From Globobulimina sp. (taxonomy: Eukaryota > Foraminifera > Rotaliida): DNA of 5,589 bases. Position numbers and translations under genes: made by a program. The DNA lies in contig PIVH01000500.1 in NCBI GenBank assembly GCA_003354225.1, forward strand, positions 1 to 5,589, read 5' to 3'. The notes under the pieces were generated by a model that was not told the origin of the DNA, made no database searches, and worked only from the letters and a program-made list of their open reading frames with translations. How positions within the stretch are numbered: the first letter of the stretch is position 1; every line of letters starts with the position of its first letter. This document shows, one piece after another, positions 1 through 5,373 of the stretch.

Positions 1-93
1 AATAAACAACAAAACAAACAACAACAACCACAACAATATGAGACAGAGCGACCACAACAAGATTACAAAGAAAATTGGTATTATTTAGAAAAT
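1..93 (+). other. In-frame open Gln-rich 5' extension, or CAA-rich leader
   Basis: These 31 codons are in the same frame as the large gene and contain no stop, so the frame is open to the left edge. Translated, they give a Gln-rich stretch (with Q-Q-Q-P-Q-Q) and then a more ordinary segment with W-Y-Y-L-E-N just before the Met at 94. The aromatic residues and the smooth join to W-T-P-F-N-R-F favour coding, which would make the annotated start internal. Against this, the first 36 bases are almost only A and C, a composition that lacks stops by default and also suits an unstructured CAA-type 5' leader. The ATG at 94 has A at -3 in an A-rich context, acceptable for a protist start. I slightly favour coding. 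Confidence 0.5.
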
Positions 94-3000
94 ATGAATA
101 ATTGGACACCATTTAATAGATTTATATCATTGATGTTATGCTATCGCTACAACGAGAGAATAAAAACAAAATTCGCATTGTTTTCATCATATCAAAATAG
201 AGCAAATATGCGATATCTATTTAACTTCGATTTTAGTAATAATAATAATGAAATATTTGAACCAATCAATAAATTAATTTGTTACGGACATTTATTGGAT
301 AATTTCATCGTAAAATGTGATATTCCATCAAATGATATAATCAATGAAGAAATTGAATTATTATATTTATTAAATGCAAATAATTATAAAGTAAATACCG
401 AATCAGCGATAAATAATCATTTGAAATTATTACCGCATCCATCCAATCCCTTTTTGTTTGGCACATTTATCGGTGAATTAATATATAATTTCAATTGGAT
501 GCTTAATCAAGAAATAAAATTAAAAAACTTCATCATCAAAAATAATATCAATTCAATAAAATTAAAGCAAAAATATCTAAAAAACAAGAAATTATTCAAA
601 CAAATTATGAAAGATAATTGTGGATTTTTTTTGGGTGTCACACATTTGTTATTTCTTTATTTAAACGAATTATTAAACAATAATATAATGATAAAGTCCT
701 CCAATGATATCTACCAAGCCATTTCGCAAAAATTTATAAAACATTTGAAATATAAAAAAATTGTGCAAATCCAGTCCATTTTTGTGAAAAACAAAATTGA
801 TTCTACAGCATTTTATAATTTGTATTTGGAAAATAACAATTTTCACAGTGACCAATTATTAGCACACTTTTTAAAGAACATATTATCATTAAAAGCGTCT
901 CAAATTCAACAATTAATGCCATTCATTAAAAGTGCCTTTCAAATCAATCCAAAACAAACAGAGCAAAGCACAAATATAAAAAAAGCCATTCCGACCATTA
1001 TAAATCAGAAAAAAAAGAAAAAGAATAACAAACCGCTGGCGTCCATTACAACTTCGTTTAATATCTGGTTAGGAAGAAATATTTTGTATAACAAACAGCA
1101 ACTAATTAAGCAGCAAAATGATGTCAAAATATACATTGAACGAAATAATTTGGGCTCCACACCGCTAAAAAAAATGGGTAAAAAAGAATTTGTCAAAGAA
1201 TTGCATTTAAAATGTCAACTTCCCATTGGTCCATTAAACTTATTATATGATAATTTGCCCATTGATGTGCAGGATGAGTATGACTATGACGCTGCGACCG
1301 ATCAGATGATAATTATTGAGTTTATATCAAATTATTTATATCAATTAAGATTTAATAACATTGAAAGAATTCGAAATCGCTGTCTTGCCGCCAATATTAA
1401 CGAGGAAACATTCATTGAAATACTCAAAGACAATGACAAATTATTTGCGTTCTTAAACAATAAAATCAAAATCAAAAATAAATATAAAATCAATAAGTTA
1501 ATCCCCAAAATACAACGATATGCACACAATTTATACCCAGATATTAATATAATTAATGAAAAACAGACGAAAACACAAAATACTACGAATACATTCGGTA
1601 CCTGGCTATCACAGATCTGTTATGAACGGAGGACATTGACCAAACAACAGGAGATTATTGAGCTTTATATCAAAAATAATAAAAATAACATAGACAGTAT
1701 CTATGATTTAAATGAATGGGATTTAAGAATGTTATCAAGAGAGTTATCCATCGATGCCACTGTTTTCATGGATAAGTTGTATATTTCTCACAAAATTAAA
1801 AAAGAAAACTTAACGTCAAAGGAGAAATTAATCAAAATGATGAAAAAAATATTATATGATTTGCGAGTGGAAAACATAAATATAATTCTATTCAAATGCA
1901 AATATAATATGGATGGCATTGATGATGACTATTTTTTGAATGATATTGTTATTAATGATGTAAAATTACACAAGTTTTTGCTGTATAACATAGGCTTTGA
2001 GCCCGTCGCTGAGATACCGACATTGATTGAAAATATCAGGAAATATCTGAAAGAACTGAATATCATCAAATATAATACGGATGAAAAAGACGAAGAGAAA
2101 GATATCGGTTCGCAGACCATTTATGGCAATAAGATTGGACGGTGGATTGGTGAGGTTATTCACGATCGGTTGTCATTTTTAAATATAGCCAAAACTATCC
2201 ATGCGTTTATTATCAGCAATCATTGGAACAGCGGCATATTGCCGCATATCGGCACTCTACTTTTTGTCAACAAATTAAAAACACATTTATTAGCAAATAA
2301 TTGTGCTGAGAATATGTACAATTCTGACAAATTATTGTCAGCCATTTGGGTGCGACTACAGTCGGTGTACGTAAATAATGCAAATGCGTTCCATGCCACA
2401 CATTATGAAGTCGCTGCCGTTGTGTTTGAATTTATTCGCGAGATAAGAAGAGCGAATATCTATCAGATTGGGGTCCAATGTAGCAACGATATGCAATGCA
2501 TCGATGCGAAAACATTTTATACCAAAATTGGATCAAATAAAAATATTTTGCGAAAGTTTATCAATAAAATCTTAACCCGGACAAATCAGCAAATATTGGG
2601 CGTTCGGAAGGAATTAATCATTGAAAAAATATATTTCTTTTTGTCCGTTGATATATTGGATAATAATATTTTATTTGAACATTGGTTATCGAATTTAATT
2701 TACGATCCGGTCACGTTGTGGTTGAATACAGTGCAAATTAATAACTTTTTAGTGCAGCAAAAGATGAATGCGATACGTGCGCAAACCTGGGGAGAATACA
2801 ATTTTATTAAAAAAGCAGCGAAGCAATGTAATAACTTAAATGCAAAGCAATTGTTGCAACTATTTAATATGTCATTGAATGCGATGGATACAGGCAATGC
2901 CAAAGACATTGTTCAGTTAATTTCGCAAGACTTGAAACAGGAACATCGCCGCAAACAGGACGACTGTTCTATGTTTATTCGGGACAAAAATATAAATAAA

Positions 3001-5046
3001 TTGTCATTTTTAAATGTGACGGCGATAAATGTCACCAAATTAATCGAATTTATTGATGAGGATTTGGGTATAAAACATAATCAAGAAACGGATTTCGTGA
3101 ATAATATTATTGAAAAGTTGCGGTTGTGTTTGAAAATCCATACAGATTTATTTGATGATAAATTTAATGACGAATATGAGGATGCAAATGTTTTATTTGA
3201 TGCCGGTATTAAACATGTGATGGTGGAGCAGTATGAGGATGAAAAAAAAGAAGAGAAAAAGGAAGATATTGCTGTTTGCGGTGAATGGGTAGTACCGAAT
3301 ATGATGGATGTGACAGATCTGAATGTGAGACAATTAGCATTTGCTTTGTGTTATAAATTAATCGACGATGAACACATCGAATCGGGTATGCATAAAATGT
3401 ATGATGATGTTTGTAATAATTGCAATAATATATTAAATGGGGATTATTTATGTCAATATATTTTATTTGCTGAGAAACAGTTTAATATTGATCGGATAAA
3501 CGAGAATAAAATGATTAAACAGCAAATAGAGAAACAAATGAAAACACCCTGGAAATACAAAGAGAAAGTGGATGAATTGGATGTAGATGAAATATCTGCG
3601 ATGGTTAAAGAGTGTTTATTGCAAATTGCATATTATTTTAATAAAATTGAGAACATTTCTGGCAAGATTATCGATACAAATATGACTGGAAATATATTTG
3701 TTTCTAATTTGAATATTAGTCAAAATGTATTTATTCATCGAATGATGAATTGTTTTGGCGATAAGTACAGTAAAAGTAATCTGAAATTCATTCAAAATAT
3801 TTATAATGATTTAAAAATGTCGGATCTAACTCCAAATATTAGCATAGATGATATAAATAGTTATAATGCTGTGCAATTAGCAAATTATTTAAAAAGTTAT
3901 GAAATGGTAAAAATACAATGTATGATTACGGAATGTAATATTGATGGAATAAGATTTACTAAATATAAAAGACACGAATTTGCTGCCGATATTAAACAAA
4001 ATTGTGGCGTACCAATTGGAATTGCAACAATGTTGCATAAAAAAATGAAAACATTTAAATTTATTAAGCCGATAATGCGAGAAAACAGTAACGAAAATAA
4101 TAGAAATCCATTAAAAGGTAATCCAAACATTGAATTTATTTCGTTGATTACAAAAACATTAAATATTAATGATAAGCGGCTATGTACTGAGATATGGAAT
4201 AATTTGTTAGAAAAATATGATGACAAAGAATTGGAAAAAATGAACGAAAAAGATGCGATGAGATATATTTATGGATATAAAATGAATGCATTTTATTTTG
4301 AGATTTTATCAAATTTATCCAACGAGAATACAGATGAGAAATATACAAAGATTGAAAGATTAATGACAAAGTTTAAATGGTTGGGAGTGAATTATAAATA
4401 TTTTGAAGATAGTTTTATAAAACATATTGGTGGATATTTTAAATCGCAACTTTTGTTAATTATTATTTATGAAAAAAAATATAATTTGTTAACTGCAGAT
4501 GCTGTCAAATTTTTGTTAAAATTGGATTGTTTTGATATTACATTGCATAAATTGTACAATATTAAGGATAATGAGATTGATCGTATTATGTCTTTACATA
4601 AAAAAGGATATAATAAAAAAATGGTAAATGGCCTAATTCAACAAATTAAAGTATTTATTAAAAAGGAAAAAAGATTGCAACAAAAAACAAATGTTGCATC
4701 GTGGACATGCGATGACATCGGATTGTATTTAATAAAAAAGTTATGCGATCAAATGCAATTAATTCAAGATAATAAGGGTAAGCCACATAAATTATGTGTA
4801 TTGGAGGTGTTATTTTGTATTAAATATTTATCAATTTTTATTGAAGAAATTGTAAAGAATTCATCAAATAATATGAGAGAATTAATTAATAGAAAAGCAA
4901 AGAATCAATTATTATATGAAACTAATGAGGATATTCCACAAATTGCAACGAATATTTTTGTGTCTTGGATTAAAGCAAAGGTTCCCAATAAATCAAATAA
5001 ATCAAATACTCAAAATAAAGGATTTTTTAGTAAAATATTTTCATAG
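94..5046 (+). CDS. Giant Asn/Lys/Ile-rich tandem-repeat protein, SAM-like modules (unrecognised family)
   Basis: The frame codes for 1650 residues, roughly 190-200 kDa, and ends in TAG with a TGA two codons later. I do not recognise the family. No catalytic motif, nucleotide-binding loop, signal peptide or convincing membrane segment is visible; the sequence looks almost wholly helical. It is made of diverged units with a period near 180 residues. Motif starts lie at F7, F122, F322, F501, I681 and F861, each followed three residues later by W or F and then L or I. Later, more degenerate units begin near 1078, 1258 and 1438, and a truncated start lies at F1622. Each unit has an A module with a C-x-x-P-I-G-like turn and a B module ending I-x-x-L-I-x-x-I-x-x-Y-L. 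Linkers are Lys-rich (K306-K310) or acidic (662-670, 1045-1058). The A modules at 344-388 and 1272-1318 resemble SAM domains, so I infer a protein-protein scaffold; an alpha-solenoid is the alternative. The true start may lie upstream of the window. The absence of introns over 5 kb is directly seen. Reality of the gene is near certain; function is not known. Confidence 0.93.
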   Translation: MNNWTPFNRFISLMLCYRYNERIKTKFALFSSYQNRANMRYLFNFDFSNNNNEIFEPINKLICYGHLLDNFIVKCDIPSNDIINEEIELLYLLNANNYKVNTESAINNHLKLLPHPSNPFLFGTFIGELIYNFNWMLNQEIKLKNFIIKNNINSIKLKQKYLKNKKLFKQIMKDNCGFFLGVTHLLFLYLNELLNNNIMIKSSNDIYQAISQKFIKHLKYKKIVQIQSIFVKNKIDSTAFYNLYLENNNFHSDQLLAHFLKNILSLKASQIQQLMPFIKSAFQINPKQTEQSTNIKKAIPTIINQKKKKKNNKPLASITTSFNIWLGRNILYNKQQLIKQQNDVKIYIERNNLGSTPLKKMGKKEFVKELHLKCQLPIGPLNLLYDNLPIDVQDEYDYDAATDQMIIIEFISNYLYQLRFNNIERIRNRCLAANINEETFIEILKDNDKLFAFLNNKIKIKNKYKINKLIPKIQRYAHNLYPDINIINEKQTKTQNTTNTFGTWLSQICYERRTLTKQQEIIELYIKNNKNNIDSIYDLNEWDLRMLSRELSIDATVFMDKLYISHKIKKENLTSKEKLIKMMKKILYDLRVENINIILFKCKYNMDGIDDDYFLNDIVINDVKLHKFLLYNIGFEPVAEIPTLIENIRKYLKELNIIKYNTDEKDEEKDIGSQTIYGNKIGRWIGEVIHDRLSFLNIAKTIHAFIISNHWNSGILPHIGTLLFVNKLKTHLLANNCAENMYNSDKLLSAIWVRLQSVYVNNANAFHATHYEVAAVVFEFIREIRRANIYQIGVQCSNDMQCIDAKTFYTKIGSNKNILRKFINKILTRTNQQILGVRKELIIEKIYFFLSVDILDNNILFEHWLSNLIYDPVTLWLNTVQINNFLVQQKMNAIRAQTWGEYNFIKKAAKQCNNLNAKQLLQLFNMSLNAMDTGNAKDIVQLISQDLKQEHRRKQDDCSMFIRDKNINKLSFLNVTAINVTKLIEFIDEDLGIKHNQETDFVNNIIEKLRLCLKIHTDLFDDKFNDEYEDANVLFDAGIKHVMVEQYEDEKKEEKKEDIAVCGEWVVPNMMDVTDLNVRQLAFALCYKLIDDEHIESGMHKMYDDVCNNCNNILNGDYLCQYILFAEKQFNIDRINENKMIKQQIEKQMKTPWKYKEKVDELDVDEISAMVKECLLQIAYYFNKIENISGKIIDTNMTGNIFVSNLNISQNVFIHRMMNCFGDKYSKSNLKFIQNIYNDLKMSDLTPNISIDDINSYNAVQLANYLKSYEMVKIQCMITECNIDGIRFTKYKRHEFAADIKQNCGVPIGIATMLHKKMKTFKFIKPIMRENSNENNRNPLKGNPNIEFISLITKTLNINDKRLCTEIWNNLLEKYDDKELEKMNEKDAMRYIYGYKMNAFYFEILSNLSNENTDEKYTKIERLMTKFKWLGVNYKYFEDSFIKHIGGYFKSQLLLIIIYEKKYNLLTADAVKFLLKLDCFDITLHKLYNIKDNEIDRIMSLHKKGYNKKMVNGLIQQIKVFIKKEKRLQQKTNVASWTCDDIGLYLIKKLCDQMQLIQDNKGKPHKLCVLEVLFCIKYLSIFIEEIVKNSSNNMRELINRKAKNQLLYETNEDIPQIATNIFVSWIKAKVPNKSNKSNTQNKGFFSKIFS
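112..429 (+). repeat. Repeat unit 0 (residues 7-112), partial and degenerate
   Basis: The segment opens with F-N-R-F-I-S-L-M-L, which fits the A-module opening seen in later units (F-G-T-F-I-G-E-L-I in unit 1). After that the likeness fades: the C-x-x-P-I-G turn is not clear, although C75 precedes a Pro three residues later. An Asn run (N49-N52, four AAT codons at 238-249) interrupts it. It is only about 115 residues from the start of unit 1 instead of 180, so part of the B module is missing or unrecognisable. This is an eye alignment of a weak copy. Confidence 0.35.
457..939 (+). repeat. Repeat unit 1 (residues 122-282), A + B modules
   Basis: The A module (122-194) opens F-G-T-F-I-G-E-L-I and ends N-C-G-F-F-L-G followed by L-L-F-L-Y-L. 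This matches N-C-G-V-P-I-G in unit 7 and K-C-Q-L-P-I-G in unit 2. The B module (203-282) has L-K-Y-K-K-I-V-Q-I, then K-I-D-S-T-A-F, H-F-L-K-N-I and the closing I-Q-Q-L-M-P-F-I-K. A Lys/Asn-rich linker (283-320, including K306-K310) separates it from unit 2, which explains the larger 200-residue spacing to the next conserved aromatic. Composition here is extremely AT-rich. Confidence 0.6.
1057..1533 (+). repeat. Repeat unit 2 (residues 322-480), A + B modules; clearest A module
   Basis: The A module (322-388) opens F-N-I-W-L-G-R-N-I. Its second half, from V344 to L388, aligns with unit 7 (V1272 to M1318): V-K-I, an N-L-G-S turn in place of N-I-D-G, K-E-F against H-E-F, and C-Q-L-P-I-G against C-G-V-P-I-G. 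The last 30 residues align without a gap and share 8 identities, with many conservative changes. This is the part that looks most like the second half of a SAM domain. The B module (402-480) has L-R-F-N-N-I-E-R-I, N-I-N-E-E-T-F, D-N-D-K-L-F-A-F-L and I-N-K-L-I-P-K-I-Q-R-Y. A short acidic linker with D-E-Y-D-Y-D joins the two. Confidence 0.68.
1594..2055 (+). repeat. Repeat unit 3 (residues 501-654), A + B modules; clearest B module
   Basis: The A module (501-566) opens F-G-T-W-L-S-Q-I-C and ends D-A-T-V-F-M-D-K-L-Y. It lacks the Cys of the turn, having L-S-I-D instead. The B module (574-654) aligns closely with that of unit 2: L-R-V-E-N-I-N-I-I against L-R-F-N-N-I-E-R-I, a shared Cys shortly after, an I-D/I-N-E-acid-F segment, N-D-V-K-L-H-K-F-L against N-D-K-L-F-A-F-L, and I-P-T-L-I-E-N-I-R-K-Y-L at the end. 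Its tryptophan W504 is 179 residues after W325. An acidic linker (T662-D670, T-D-E-K-D-E-E-K-D) follows it. Confidence 0.68.
2134..2646 (+). repeat. Repeat unit 4 (residues 681-851), A + B modules, GC-richer
   Basis: The A module opens I-G-R-W-I-G-E-V-I, with W684 exactly 180 residues after W504. It carries a longer middle (N709-H718) before N-N-C-A-E-N, which sits where the Cys turn lies in other units. The B module (768-851) keeps I-R-R-A-N-I-Y-Q-I, a following Cys, C-I-D-A-K-T-F and the closing R-K-E-L-I-I-E-K-I. This unit is encoded by markedly less AT-rich DNA than the flanking units: 29 of 60 bases at 2341-2400 are G or C, with codons such as GCC, GTC and GCG that are rare at either end of the gene. 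Confidence 0.6.
2674..3132 (+). repeat. Repeat unit 5 (residues 861-1013), A + B modules
   Basis: The A module (861-928) opens F-E-H-W-L-S-N-L-I, with W864 exactly 180 residues after W684, and has A-K-Q-C at the position of the Cys turn followed by L-L-Q-L-F. The B module (933-1013) is more diverged but keeps D-C, K-N-I-N-K-L-S-F, T-K-L-I-E-F-I and the closing F-V-N-N-I-I-E-K-L. It is followed by a long charged linker before unit 6. Confidence 0.55.
3226..3267 (+). other. Charged Glu/Lys/Asp linker between repeat units 5 and 6 (residues 1045-1058)
   Basis: The residues run E-Q-Y-E-D-E-K-K-E-E-K-K-E-D, with only charged or polar side chains and one Tyr. Low-complexity segments of this kind are usually unstructured or a short charged helix. 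It lies where the 180-residue register stretches to about 217, so it reads as an insertion at a unit boundary. Similar, shorter charged linkers occur at 662-670 and 391-402. Confidence 0.7.
3307..3813 (+). repeat. Repeat unit 6 (residues 1072-1240), degenerate A + B modules
   Basis: The A part (1072-1150) has L-N-V-R-Q-L-A-F-A-L, matching Y-N-A-V-Q-L-A-N-Y-L of unit 7, then a Cys-rich stretch (C1107, C1110, C1120) and a closing Q-I-E-K-Q-M-K-T that resembles L-H-K-K-M-K-T. The conserved W has been lost unless W1065 replaces it. The B part (1162-1240) has F-N-K-I-E-N-I, N-M-T-G-N-I-F-V and the closing L-K-F-I-Q-N-I-Y-N-D-L. The order A then B is kept, which supports membership of the array although the copy is weak. 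Confidence 0.45.
3847..4383 (+). repeat. Repeat unit 7 (residues 1252-1430), containing the most SAM-like domain
   Basis: The A module (1252-1320) reads like a SAM domain. A first helix (V-Q-L-A-N-Y-L) is followed by a second helix leading to N-I-D-G-I-R-F, the usual place of the SAM D-G-x-x-L/F turn. A third helix with R-H-E-F then reaches C-G-V-P-I-G and a long last helix (A-T-M-L-H-K-K-M). In classic SAM domains a G-x-x-x-G or L-G-I-x-x-x-G-H-R turn occupies that last position. The B module (1346-1430) has W-N-N-L-L-E-K-Y-D-D-K-E-L, K-D-A-M-R-Y, Y-F-E-I-L-S-N-L and the closing T-K-I-E-R-L-M-T-K-F. The family link is inferred from the motif pattern only. Confidence 0.55.
4405..4665 (+). repeat. 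Repeat unit 8 (residues 1438-1524), degenerate
   Basis: The unit starts in register, 180 residues after unit 7, with D-S-F-I-K-H-I resembling G-T-F-I-G-E-L-I. It then has L-D-C-F-D-I-T-L-H-K-L-Y, which fits both the Cys turn and the L-Y end of A modules. It closes with M-V-N-G-L-I-Q-Q-I-K-V-F-I-K-K, which matches the end of B modules. Either A and B are fused and shortened here, or this is a single B module with a chance A-like opening. I cannot decide between these by eye. Confidence 0.4.
4693..5046 (+). repeat. C-terminal region (residues 1534-1650): weak module plus truncated A-module start and basic tail
   Basis: V-A-S-W-T-C-D-D-I-G-L-Y-L resembles the first helix of a SAM-like module, and M-R-E-L-I-N-R-K (1594-1601) could be its closing helix. 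At 1619-1626, T-N-I-F-V-S-W-I copies the opening of unit 3 (T-N-T-F-G-T-W-L) and lies 184 residues after the start of unit 8, so the protein appears to stop just inside another A module. The tail is basic and low in complexity, with N-K-S twice in direct succession (nine-base repeat at 4987-5004), and ends G-F-F-S-K-I-F-S. Confidence 0.4.
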
Positions 5047-5170
5047 CAATGATTATGTTTAATTGATGACAGTTGTATATTGTTTGTACAATGAAAAGAA
5101 AATCCTGTTTTCAGCGTCGGACCTTTGTCAGTCACCAGGAACGGTTTGTTTGCTGCTGCTACATTACCTC

Positions 5171-5176
5171 AATAAA
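5171..5176 (+). terminator. Candidate poly(A) signal 1 (AATAAA)
   Basis: An exact AATAAA lies 125 bases after the stop codon, within AATAAAAGG. In eukaryotes this hexamer directs cleavage 10-30 bases downstream. In AT-rich DNA it arises often by chance, and three more copies lie within the gene's last 60 bases, so position after the stop is the main support. Confidence 0.35.
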
Positions 5177-5194
5177 AGGTTATTACAAACACAG

Positions 5195-5200
5195 AATAAA
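5195..5200 (+). terminator. Candidate poly(A) signal 2 (AATAAA)
   Basis: This is a second exact AATAAA, 19 bases after the end of the first. Two close copies in a stretch of moderate GC are a little less likely by chance than single copies inside the AT-rich gene. Which one is used, if any, cannot be told from sequence. Confidence 0.33.
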
Positions 5201-5254
5201 TCCAAGACAAACCTATAGTAAACTGTTTCTGGATTTGCAAACCGTTTTAGTATA

Positions 5255-5282
5255 ATTGAATAAAATGTAAACAAAATTCAAT
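5255..5282 (+). terminator. Inverted repeat enclosing a third AATAAA
   Basis: ATTGAAT (5255-5261) and ATTCAAT (5276-5282) are perfect inverted copies of seven bases around a 14-base A-rich loop. An AATAAA (5259-5264) starts in the left arm and runs into the loop. The stem is AT-rich and weak, with five A-T and one G-C pair outside the ends, so a stable hairpin is doubtful. It is followed about 40 bases later by a seven-T run (5324-5330). It may be a 3'-end signal or chance. Confidence 0.3.
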
Positions 5283-5373
5283 ATAGATTCTAAATGTGTC
5301 TAACGACCCAATTACTTTGAACATTTTTTTGTTAAAATTACGCAGCTGTATTGCAGCTTGCAGTGACATCGCA

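Noticed and set aside
629-675. Possible transmembrane helix at residues 178-194 (F-F-L-G-V-T-H-L-L-F-L-Y-L)
   Set aside because: It aligns with the glycine turn and last helix of the A module in other units, which are clearly soluble and amphipathic, and it contains His, Asn and Glu nearby.
1005-1196. Short - strand frame ending in a run of phenylalanines
   Set aside because: The Phe run is only the complement of the adenine tract coding for lysines; it is a shadow of the + strand gene.
3897-4226. 109-codon open frame on the - strand
   Set aside because: It lies wholly inside the large gene, opposite a well-supported repeat unit. The product is hydrophobic and Phe/Leu/Ile-rich, as expected from the complement of an Asn/Lys/Ile-rich frame, and has no motif.
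94-5046. Variant genetic code (ciliate TAA/TAG as Gln, or TGA as Trp)
   Set aside because: No in-frame TAA, TAG or TGA occurs in 1650 codons; Gln is CAA/CAG and Trp is TGG, and the frame ends in TAG with a following TGA. The standard code explains everything seen.
5079-5092. ATTGT-TTGT-ACAAT palindrome just after the stop codon
   Set aside because: The five-pair AT-rich stem is too weak to be called a terminator, and bacterial-type terminators are not expected here.
5073-5258. Small + strand frame downstream of the gene (54 codons from ATG 5091)
   Set aside because: A longer version would need a TTG start, which is not expected in a eukaryote. The ATG form spans two AATAAA hexamers, shows no motif and lies where a 3' UTR is expected.
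5344-5358. Small hairpin AGCTG-TATTG-CAGCT
   Set aside because: Five pairs with a five-base loop, and no T run directly after it; such short palindromes occur by chance in 500 bases.
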